Below are positions 1 to 5,048 of a stretch of 5,048 nucleotides of DNA, one piece after another; within the stretch, counting starts at the first letter, position 1; the number at the start of each line of letters is the position of its first letter. The stretch covers positions 1 through 5,048 of the forward strand of contig JBAZPL010000184.1 in the NCBI GenBank assembly GCA_041648155.1. The letters are read 5' to 3'. The notes under the pieces were generated by a model. It ran no database searches and was not told the origin of the DNA. It was given only the letters and a program-made list of their open reading frames with translations. The stretch is from SSS58A sp041648155. Lineage in GTDB: Bacteria > Krumholzibacteriota > Krumholzibacteriia > Krumholzibacteriales > Krumholzibacteriaceae. The position numbers were made by a program, and so were the translations under genes.

Positions 1-7
1 CGCCGCA

Positions 8-42
8 AGCGACCCCCGGCACGTATGCGCGCGGGGGTCGCT
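8..42. repeat. 11-bp perfect inverted repeat (GC-rich stem-loop) downstream of the HU gene
   Basis: Bases 8-18 are the exact reverse complement of bases 32-42, giving an 11-bp GC-rich stem with a 13-nt loop. The loop can form a further 3-bp pairing (gca/tgc). It lies about 33 bp past the stop codon of the minus-strand HU gene, where a terminator would be expected. No T-run follows the stem on either strand, so it is not a canonical intrinsic terminator. It could be a transcript 3'-end stabiliser, a Rho-associated stem, or an intergenic repeat. The window edge hides what lies on its other side. Confidence 0.5.
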
Positions 43-74
43 CACTTCGCTTGACGATGAAGCCGAAACCTTGT

Positions 75-398
75 CTAGAGCATGTCCTTGATGGCCTTGA
101 GCGGGCGGACACGCACCGAGCGCGATGCCGGACGCGATTTCTGCTTGACCATATCGCCGGTGAACGGATTCCGGACGAGCTTGCCGCCCGCGACCGCCGG
201 CTTCTTCACCAACGTGAGCTTCAACAAGCCCAGGTGGTTGAAAGTCCCATGATTCTTGACGGACTTGACCATGATGCCGGTCAGAGTGTCGCAAACGGCG
301 ACGACGTTCTTCCGGGTAAGACCGGTCTTCGTCGCGATGTCGCGATAGATCTCATTCCTGGTCGGCGGCTTGTTCGCAGCAGGCTTTTTCTTTGCCAT
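75..398 (-). CDS. HU/IHF-family DNA-binding protein (nucleoid-associated)
   Basis: This 107-residue basic protein is a member of the HU/IHF family, which bends DNA as a dimer in the nucleoid. Visible features: a Lys/Ala/Pro-rich tail (residues 1-12); the helical dimerisation half (about 13-50, containing TGLTRKNVVAVCDTL); a GTF turn at 51-53; and the DNA-binding beta-arm region ending in RNPFTGD (76-82). In that motif the Pro after Asn corresponds to the residue HU and IHF insert between base pairs. The end, VRVRPLKAIKDML, matches the family's usual C-terminal helix. Canonical HU is about 90 residues; the extra length is the N-terminal tail plus a few arm residues (KKPAVAGGK). The ATG start has an AAGGAGGAG ribosome binding site (407-415) with 8-nt spacing. 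The gene lies 138 bp downstream of the secreted helical protein gene on the same strand. I could not find a strong promoter of its own, so partial readthrough from upstream is plausible. The subtype (HU or IHF-like) cannot be assigned. Confidence 0.93.
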   Translation of the reverse strand: MAKKKPAANKPPTRNEIYRDIATKTGLTRKNVVAVCDTLTGIMVKSVKNHGTFNHLGLLKLTLVKKPAVAGGKLVRNPFTGDMVKQKSRPASRSVRVRPLKAIKDML

Positions 399-536
399 CG
401 CGCTTTCTCCTCCTTCACTGACGGGTGAATGTCCACAGCCCCATTTAACGAGGCGTATCGTAGCGCAAGCGCCCCGGCGTGAACACAGATATTTTCACTC
501 CCAGGCCTTTTTTTTAGGGGAAAAACAGCCCCCGGA
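399..536. other. Intergenic region between the secreted helical protein gene and the HU gene
   Basis: This 138-bp region contains the HU ribosome binding site (407-415) and homopolymer-rich DNA at 508-526 (T8, G4, A5). On the minus strand a possible -10 (TACGAT, around 457-462) has only a poor -35 partner, so no promoter is called. No intrinsic terminator is visible for the upstream gene: the G/C-run pairing after its stop codon is followed on the coding strand by A residues, not T. Confidence 0.5.
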
Positions 537-1313
537 TCAGTCGAACAGCTTTTCCGTCTCCTGGTATGCGGTGTGGACCTTCTCCACCGCGGCCTTGACC
601 TTTTCCTTGGCGTCGGTCTTGACGGTCGCGTTAAGGTCGTTGACGGCCGCTTCGAGCTTCAACACGTCGGCCTGGAATTTCTCCTGCCGGTCGGCCAATC
701 GCTTCGGCAGCTGCGCGGCCTTGAGCGCGCCCAGCTTCTCCGTCATGGCCGTCGCAGCGCCGCGGATCTTCTCGAGATCGTACGCGGGCGTGTAGTAGTG
801 ATAGAGCTTGTACAGCTCCTGGTGGAAGGCCTCGAGCTCCGACACGACGGGACGAACCGTGCGAACGAGCCGCTCGTAACCGGCGTGGAAGGCTTCGGTC
901 AGACTCAGCATCTCTTCCTGGTTGTCCGCCTTCGCGGCCGTATGAAGCTTCTCGAGAATCGACTTCAGACTCGCCTTGCCGGTTTCCCAAGCCTCTTTCT
1001 TTTCCCGAAGGATGCCCGGCAGCGGGGCCTTATCCAGCTCGGCCACGAGGGTATCCATCTGGGGAAGGAGCGTCTTGATCATCGCGCAATCCTTCGCGGG
1101 ATAGGCCACGTGCCAGAGGGGATAAACTACCTTATGCAGAGCGCCCAGTGCGGGCACGGACGCGGAGAGCTCATCCTGGTTGATATCCGTCGCCGCGGGA
1201 ACAAGAGCCTTCTTGGCGGTCGCTTCCTGCGCGAAAATCGCGTGAGAGCCGAACGCCATGCCGAGCGCCAGAACCACGAGCACGATCGCGAGGAAATTTC
1301 CGAAACGTTTCAC
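537..1313 (-). CDS. Secreted all-helical protein of unknown function, internally duplicated, His-rich motifs
   Basis: I do not recognise a named family. The protein is 258 residues from a GTG start at 1313. That start has a perfect AGGAGGTG ribosome binding site 5 nt upstream. A longer reading from the GTG at 1367 would overlap the promoter's extended -10 and is unlikely. Residues 1-28 are a signal peptide (basic MKRF, then a hydrophobic stretch, ending in AIFA before QE), so the mature protein should be periplasmic or exported. No lipobox is seen. The rest is charged, amphipathic helix with almost no predicted strand. It consists of two copies: about residues 56-151 and 160-255 align without gaps at an offset of 104, about 26% identical by eye. 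Shared positions include H60/H164, Y64/Y168, H68/H172, P72/P176, D75/D179, LP at 98-99/202-203, H143/H247 and Y146/Y250. Histidines on the first and last helices of each copy could bind a metal or heme, as in four-helix-bundle proteins, but that is inference. A structural role is equally possible. Confidence 0.85.
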   Translation of the reverse strand: MKRFGNFLAIVLVVLALGMAFGSHAIFAQEATAKKALVPAATDINQDELSASVPALGALHKVVYPLWHVAYPAKDCAMIKTLLPQMDTLVAELDKAPLPGILREKKEAWETGKASLKSILEKLHTAAKADNQEEMLSLTEAFHAGYERLVRTVRPVVSELEAFHQELYKLYHYYTPAYDLEKIRGAATAMTEKLGALKAAQLPKRLADRQEKFQADVLKLEAAVNDLNATVKTDAKEKVKAAVEKVHTAYQETEKLFD

Positions 1314-1318
1314 GGGGC

Positions 1319-1326
1319 CACCTCCT
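1319..1326 (-). promoter_or_regulatory. Perfect Shine-Dalgarno (AGGAGGTG) that fixes the GTG start of the secreted helical protein
   Basis: On the minus strand AGGAGGTG lies 5 nt before the GTG at 1313. It is fully complementary to the usual 16S rRNA 3' end. It selects the GTG immediately before the basic n-region of the signal peptide and argues against any upstream start. Confidence 0.9.
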
Positions 1327-1357
1327 GAACGTTGGACGTGATTGTTCGTGCCTTCGA

Positions 1358-1386
1358 CATATAGCACTTGAGCCTGCGTGTGTCAA
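1358..1386 (-). promoter_or_regulatory. Sigma70-type promoter for the secreted helical protein gene
   Basis: On the minus strand, TTGACA (1381-1386) is a perfect -35. A 17-bp spacer follows, then TATATG (1358-1363), which is directly preceded by TGC, an extended -10. The transcription start should fall near 1351, leaving a leader of roughly 38 nt that contains the perfect ribosome binding site. Box quality and the ideal spacing predict strong constitutive expression. That is inferred from consensus, not measured. Confidence 0.82.
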
Positions 1387-1389
1387 TCC

Positions 1390-1403
1390 ACCGGTAAGCC
1401 GGT
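1390..1403. repeat. Short palindrome ACCGG-taag-CCGGT between the two divergent promoters
   Basis: A 5-bp inverted repeat with a 4-nt centre lies within the 46 bp separating the two -35 boxes. Its position would suit a regulator that affects both promoters. Its small size means it could be chance in GC-rich DNA. Confidence 0.25.
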
Positions 1404-1432
1404 CATGAGCATCTGCTGCGATGGCCAAGAGA

Positions 1433-1460
1433 TTGACATTTGGAACGTAGTATCTATATT
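1433..1460 (+). promoter_or_regulatory. Sigma70-type promoter for rsmE
   Basis: TTGACA (1433-1438) is a perfect -35, followed by a 16-bp spacer and TATATT (1455-1460), five of six matches to TATAAT. Transcription should begin near 1467, giving a leader of about 40 nt before the ATG at 1508. It is oriented away from the promoter at 1358-1386, so the two genes are divergently transcribed from separate start sites. Confidence 0.8.
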
Positions 1461-1507
1461 CTCCTTCCCAACACAGATGATGGGGCCCTCTACAGAAAGG
1501 CGTCGGT

Positions 1508-2305
1508 ATGTCCGGCAGTGATGCGCAGAGAAGGCAAGGGCGGGCGCGTCCTGCCGTTGGTCGGTACGATGCCCCGGGGGACCCCCCCCTCACAGTCCCG
1601 TCCCTCGAGCTACAGGTTCCCTTCGTGTTCGACGGTGCCATGGCGCGGCGTCTCGTTCGACGCGAGGTGAACCCGAAGGAAGCTTTTACCGTGAGGAACG
1701 ACACGGGCGCCTACTTCCGCGCCGCCCTCAAGGAACTCGGCGAGGACGGCGGCGCGGCCATCCCCTACGAGCGGATGCCCCGCTCGCCCGAGTCGGTTGT
1801 GGAAATCACCCTCGCCTGCGCCATCCTGGCCCGGCAGCGGATGATCTTCGTCGTGCAGAAGGCGACGGAGCTCGGTGTCGCCCGCATCGTTCCTCTTTTC
1901 ACCGAGTACGCCGTACCCCCGGCTGGCCTCGAGCACGAGAAGGCGCATGCCTGGCCTGGGCAGGTCGTCCGGGCCGCCAGGCAGTGCCGTCGGAGCTCGC
2001 TCCCCGAGCTCCTCGCCCCCATGCGGCTCGAAGCCTTCCTTGCCTCGCCGGCGGCCGGCGCGGATCTCTCCCTGTTTCTCGATGACCGGAGCGACGGAAC
2101 CCCGGCGCCCACAGTCACTCCGCGGCGGATCATCCTTTTCGTGGGGCCCGAGGGAGGCTTTTCGGATACCGAGCGGGAGAACCTGAAGGACAGGGCCTTC
2201 CCCTGGGTCCTGGGGGGACGAGTCCTCCGCGCCGAGACGGCTGTTCTTGCCGGGCTCACAGCGGTGCAATTGGCCTGGGGCGATTTCCAAGAGGACAAGG
2301 GGTAG
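1508..2305 (+). CDS. rsmE: 16S rRNA (uracil1498-N3)-methyltransferase RsmE
   Basis: RsmE uses S-adenosylmethionine to methylate N3 of U1498 in 16S rRNA, in the decoding region of the 30S subunit, and acts in the cytoplasm. It belongs to the SPOUT (knotted) methyltransferase superfamily. The 265-residue protein shows the family signatures in order: CAILARQRMIFVVQKATELG (104-123); IVPLFTEY (127-134); the RAARQCRRSSLPEL block (155-168), equivalent to the usual EQSGR..P segment; the cofactor-binding loop FVGPEGGFSDTE (211-222); and the knot segment LGGRVLRAETAVL (235-247), followed by a WGDF end. Residues about 30-90 correspond to the PUA-like RNA-binding domain but are divergent. The first about 30 residues, Arg/Pro-rich, lack the usual RFF-type opening. 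The ATG at 1508 follows GAAAGG (1495-1500) by 7 nt, a moderate ribosome binding site. A C8 run at 1582-1589 lies within the N-terminal coding part, so the extreme N-terminus is the least certain region. The gene has its own promoter and converges on the DUF5916 gene 12 bp downstream. Confidence 0.93.
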   Translation: MSGSDAQRRQGRARPAVGRYDAPGDPPLTVPSLELQVPFVFDGAMARRLVRREVNPKEAFTVRNDTGAYFRAALKELGEDGGAAIPYERMPRSPESVVEITLACAILARQRMIFVVQKATELGVARIVPLFTEYAVPPAGLEHEKAHAWPGQVVRAARQCRRSSLPELLAPMRLEAFLASPAAGADLSLFLDDRSDGTPAPTVTPRRIILFVGPEGGFSDTERENLKDRAFPWVLGGRVLRAETAVLAGLTAVQLAWGDFQEDKG

Positions 2306-2317
2306 CGGCCGGTCGTC

Positions 2318-4939
2318 TCAGATGCTGAACCACTTGCTGATCTTGATCATGAAGGCGTTGTCCCCGCTCGTCGAGAAGAGACGATCGAAGTCCCGCCCCG
2401 CCGAGAAGGTCCCGAATTTCTCCTCGTAATCGCTCGCGCCGCGCGACCAGACCAGATACAGCGTCGATCCGGGGCTCCATTCCCACCTGAAGACGAGGTT
2501 CGACCGCATCTCCTTAAAGTTGAAATCGGGGCTGTCCGCCGCGGCCAGATAGTCGTACGAGGCGAAGCGCTCGCCGTACTCTTTAGTCCGTGGCGCGACT
2601 ACTTCCCGGAAGTTGCTGTAGCGGCCCGCGGCGACGAAGGGCATCGCGTAGAACTGCACGCTCATTTCCGGGGTCACGCAGTAGTTGAGCCTCGTCGTGA
2701 CGCTCACGATGTCCATGTCGAGATGCGCGAAAACGTAGTGATCGCCCATCGTATCGTCGATCGTGTCGACGTACTGCAGATCGGTGTTGCGGCGATTGTA
2801 CTGCGAGGAGAGCCGCACCTCGAACCGGCCCGACGGCCTCAGGACGACATTCGGTCCCCCGTAGTATCCCGCAAATCCCTCGTCGTTGCGGTTGTACCCG
2901 CCATCGAGGCCGACCATAAGACGCTTGCGGTCGTCCGTGTTCATGCCGAACCACGAATTGTATCCGCCGGGGATAAGCGTCAATGGGCCGCCCCGCGTGA
3001 GGCCCGTGCCGAGATACTCCACCGAGCGCTCGACGCCGAGGTAGGTCGCCCAGTTGTTCGTATAAAGGACCGACCCGTTTATGTTGCCGCCGGAGCCGAC
3101 CTGGTCGCCGCCGTAGTTGTAGGAGCTGTAGAGATTCATATTGATGCCGGCCCGCTTGACGATCCCCTTCGGCTCACGGATCCGGCACCCCACCCAGGCG
3201 ACGCCGAGGATGTCATCCGCCGCGTTCATGTACCCCAGGTCGTTCACCTCGAAGCCCGGGGAGCGCGACCTGAAACCGAGCATGTAGTTCCAATGGTTCC
3301 CGCCTGTCCGCCCGCCGTCGACGACGGCCCCGTATCCGCTGAGAGAGGTCTTCGTCGGGTCATACTCGACGTAATCCGCGTCCGGTCTCTGGAAGTAACG
3401 CGCGGAAGATGTCTGCGCCGCGGCGACGGCCTCCTCGCTACCCTCGAGGTAGCTCCCGAGAACCCGGCCGTTAATGAAATACTCGTTGTTGTGCCAGCGG
3501 TGCGAGAAATCGACGCCCCCCGTGACCGCAGTCTTCATGAGGCCGTCGAAGTCGCCTCCCTCGAGATCGCGCGTGACGTTCGTGACGATGCCGCCGAGGG
3601 TCGTGCGCCCGCCGTTGAAATCCTTCTGCGCGCGGGCGACCGTGTAGTTCGTCATGGGCTCGACGGCGACGCCGAGACGCTTCCCGCCGGGAATCTCGAC
3701 CGTCGCATTTTCCTTGTCGGTCACCGCCTCGAGAATCCCTATCGAGACGCCGCTGGCCGTCTTGCCCGTGATCTTGGCGGCGCCGAGGATCGTCGTGTAT
3801 TGCGGCGTGTCCTCGTAGAATCCGGCCGTATTGGTAAACCGCTTCGAATCGAGCGGAGAGAGCTGCGGGGAGCGGCCGATGCGCCTCGAGTAGAAGAGAC
3901 GCTCGGAGTTGTCGTCCCCGAACATGAGGCGGTACTGGAATATCCCCGCGCCTTCCATGAAGAAGGGACGCTTCTCGGCGAAGTACGATTCGTACGCGGA
4001 CAGGTTGACCTCGGAGGGGTCCTGCTCGACCTGCCCGAAATCGGGATTGATCGTCATATCGGCCGTGACGTCCGTCGTGAGACGATACTTGAGATCGCCT
4101 CCGGCTCTCCCCTTCCATCGCGTATCGTTCCGGAAGGGATCGTCCCCGGCGTCGGCGAAGCTCTCGGCGCTTCCCACCGTGTACGGGAGTACTTCGAGAC
4201 GCGACGGCGAGGGAATGCGCTCGATCCCCTCGATTCTCCCGAAGAGAGAGACGAACTGATCCGCCTTTTGCGGGACCGGGTTGAGGAAGGAGCTCTCCGT
4301 CTTCCGGCTGATCACGCGTGCCGCCTGAAAGCCCCAGGTGTGCGTTTCGCAGTTGTTCGCGAACCGGAGCTGGCTGAACGGGATAGCGAATTCAGCCGTC
4401 CAACCGTCGGCGTCGATACGCGTGCCGACGTCCCAGACGGCGTTCCAGTTGCCGTCCTCCTCGGTATCGTTGAAAAAGAAGATATCCTGTTTGGTGCCCG
4501 CGGCGTTCACGCCGAAGACAAACCCGGAGCGTTTGTCATTGTAGCTGTCGAAGGCGACGTAGAGCCAGTCAGAAGGGCTGTCGTCATCCCTCCTCGTGAG
4601 GTGTGCGACGATCTTGCCGGGCTTCGAGTCATACGCCTTCATCCCGACGTAGATGTACGCGTCGTCGTACACAACGCGCACGGTCGTTCTTTCGGTCGCG
4701 GGGCGGCCGTCGAACGGCTCCTGCTGGATGAAGCCCTCGCAGACAGGCGCCCTGCTCCAATCGCTCTCGTCGAGGCGGCCGTCAACCTTGATCCCGCCGT
4801 TCACGGCGCGGATCGCCTTCACGGTTTTGAGCGCCGCCGTCGAATCCTGGCCGCTCCCCGCACAAGATCCCCTTTCGGCCGTCACTGATAGAACTGCAAT
4901 GGCGGCCGCGGTGCAAATGAATAACCTGCGCAATCTCAT
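2318..4939 (-). CDS. DUF5916 outer-membrane protein with N-terminal CBM9-like carbohydrate-binding domain
   Basis: This 873-residue protein has a signal peptide (MRLRR, hydrophobic 6-21, probable cleavage after SCA near residue 27). Residues about 40-235 form a CBM9-fold-like domain: IKVDGRLDESDW (50-61), VRVVYDDAYIYVGMKAYD (87-104), WLYVAFDSYND (125-135), GWTAEFAIPFSQLRF (179-193) and WGFQAARV (202-209). The DUF5916 core follows, with its diagnostic NPDFGQVEQDPSEVNLSAY (298-316), then FAEKRPFFMEG (320-330) and FYSRRIGRSP (349-358). The rest is rich in alternating aromatic/Gly strand patterns and ends in FMIKISKWFSI, consistent with an outer-membrane beta-barrel. The family's function is unknown; a role in glycan or polymer binding at the cell surface is inference from the N-terminal fold. 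The start at 4939 was chosen because AGGAAAGGTG lies 5 nt upstream and it opens directly into the signal peptide. Two upstream in-frame ATGs (4957 and 4993) add residues before the basic n-region. No TonB or SusD partner gene is next to it here. Confidence 0.88.
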   Translation of the reverse strand: MRLRRLFICTAAAIAVLSVTAERGSCAGSGQDSTAALKTVKAIRAVNGGIKVDGRLDESDWSRAPVCEGFIQQEPFDGRPATERTTVRVVYDDAYIYVGMKAYDSKPGKIVAHLTRRDDDSPSDWLYVAFDSYNDKRSGFVFGVNAAGTKQDIFFFNDTEEDGNWNAVWDVGTRIDADGWTAEFAIPFSQLRFANNCETHTWGFQAARVISRKTESSFLNPVPQKADQFVSLFGRIEGIERIPSPSRLEVLPYTVGSAESFADAGDDPFRNDTRWKGRAGGDLKYRLTTDVTADMTINPDFGQVEQDPSEVNLSAYESYFAEKRPFFMEGAGIFQYRLMFGDDNSERLFYSRRIGRSPQLSPLDSKRFTNTAGFYEDTPQYTTILGAAKITGKTASGVSIGILEAVTDKENATVEIPGGKRLGVAVEPMTNYTVARAQKDFNGGRTTLGGIVTNVTRDLEGGDFDGLMKTAVTGGVDFSHRWHNNEYFINGRVLGSYLEGSEEAVAAAQTSSARYFQRPDADYVEYDPTKTSLSGYGAVVDGGRTGGNHWNYMLGFRSRSPGFEVNDLGYMNAADDILGVAWVGCRIREPKGIVKRAGINMNLYSSYNYGGDQVGSGGNINGSVLYTNNWATYLGVERSVEYLGTGLTRGGPLTLIPGGYNSWFGMNTDDRKRLMVGLDGGYNRNDEGFAGYYGGPNVVLRPSGRFEVRLSSQYNRRNTDLQYVDTIDDTMGDHYVFAHLDMDIVSVTTRLNYCVTPEMSVQFYAMPFVAAGRYSNFREVVAPRTKEYGERFASYDYLAAADSPDFNFKEMRSNLVFRWEWSPGSTLYLVWSRGASDYEEKFGTFSAGRDFDRLFSTSGDNAFMIKISKWFSI

Positions 4940-5048
4940 GGGCGCACCTTTCCTCATTCCAGTTATCCGCGTATTTCCCGGGGATGGGGCCATGAATTAC
5001 TAACGCCAAACCGGGGAAAAAGTTGCACATAATTCGTGGAAATGCCCG
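4940..5048. other. Upstream region of the DUF5916 gene
   Basis: These 109 bp contain the ribosome binding site (4945-4954 on the minus strand) and relatively AT-rich DNA around 4991-5035. I searched both strands for -35/-10 pairs at 15-18 bp and found none that was convincing. The promoter may use another sigma factor or lie beyond the window. No start of a further gene is supported. Confidence 0.5.
4945..4954 (-). promoter_or_regulatory. Ribosome binding site that decides the DUF5916 protein start
   Basis: On the minus strand AGGAAAGGTG ends 5 nt before the ATG at 4939. The alternative ATG at 4957 overlaps the upstream side of this site, and the ATG at 4993 lacks a comparable purine-rich sequence. 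The 4939 start is therefore preferred. Confidence 0.7.

Noticed and set aside
508..535. Possible terminator for the secreted helical protein gene (G-run/C-run pairing near T8/A5 tracts)
   Set aside because: Only about 4 bp can pair, and on the coding strand the stem is followed by A residues, not T. On the opposite strand no GC-rich stem precedes the T8 run.
573..1328. 251-codon open frame on the plus strand opposite the secreted helical protein
   Set aside because: Its translation is low-complexity Arg/Leu/Gly-rich with no domain. The opposite strand has a signal peptide, an internal repeat, a perfect Shine-Dalgarno and a consensus promoter.
1314..1367. Longer start (GTG at 1367) for the secreted helical protein
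   Set aside because: This codon overlaps the extended -10 of the promoter, so it would not be in the transcript. The extension would also put 18 residues before the signal peptide, while the GTG at 1313 has a perfect ribosome binding site.
2338..2349. Palindrome TGATC-tt-GATCA just inside the DUF5916 3' end
   Set aside because: It is short, encodes part of the C-terminal FMIKIS segment, and has no T-run. It is best explained by the codons.
2723..4888. Very long (721-codon) open frame on the plus strand opposite the DUF5916 gene
   Set aside because: It is a complement-strand shadow of a GC-rich gene. Its translation is Arg/Val/Asp-rich with no recognisable domain, and the minus-strand frame has clear family motifs, a signal peptide and a ribosome binding site.
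1..5048. CRISPR array, tRNA or rRNA genes, insertion sequence ends, toxin-antitoxin or defence genes
   Set aside because: No regularly spaced direct repeats, cloverleaf-like sequences, transposase motifs or paired small genes were seen. The window is almost fully explained by four genes and their control regions.

Overview
This GC-rich window reads as ordinary chromosome of a Gram-negative-type (diderm) bacterium. It has four protein-coding genes, two strong sigma70-type promoters, and no tRNA, rRNA, mobile element or CRISPR array. The outer-membrane DUF5916 protein, the GC-rich coding and the long-tailed HU protein fit lineages such as Acidobacteriota, Gemmatimonadota, Candidatus Eisenbacteria or deltaproteobacterial groups. 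The sequence alone does not settle the phylum.

Layout, left to right: (a) positions 1-74 hold an 11-bp perfect inverted repeat downstream of the first gene. (b) An HU-family DNA-binding protein lies on the minus strand at 75-398. (c) A secreted, all-helical protein of unknown function lies on the minus strand at 537-1313, 138 bp upstream of the HU gene and reading toward it. (d) A 194-bp divergent intergenic region carries two near-consensus promoters, back to back, with -35 boxes 46 bp apart. (e) rsmE, the 16S rRNA m3U1498 methyltransferase gene, lies on the plus strand at 1508-2305. (f) Twelve bp further on, convergent to rsmE, ends a large gene on the minus strand (2318-4939). It encodes a DUF5916 outer-membrane protein with an N-terminal carbohydrate-binding-like (CBM9-fold) domain. 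(g) Positions 4940-5048 are its upstream region, with a ribosome binding site but no convincing promoter.

The genes do not form an obvious pathway. RsmE and HU are housekeeping functions (ribosome modification and nucleoid architecture). The two exported proteins may act in the periplasm and outer membrane, but nothing here links them. The secreted helical gene and the HU gene may share transcripts, because the strong promoter at 1358-1386 faces both and no terminator is visible between them.

The most notable observation is that the secreted helical protein is an internal duplication. Two halves of about 96 residues align without a gap at an offset of 104 residues, and both keep the same three histidines, three tyrosine or proline landmarks and a Leu-Pro turn. 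This suggests a two-domain helical-bundle protein with a possible metal or heme site in each half. No new multi-gene system is evident.
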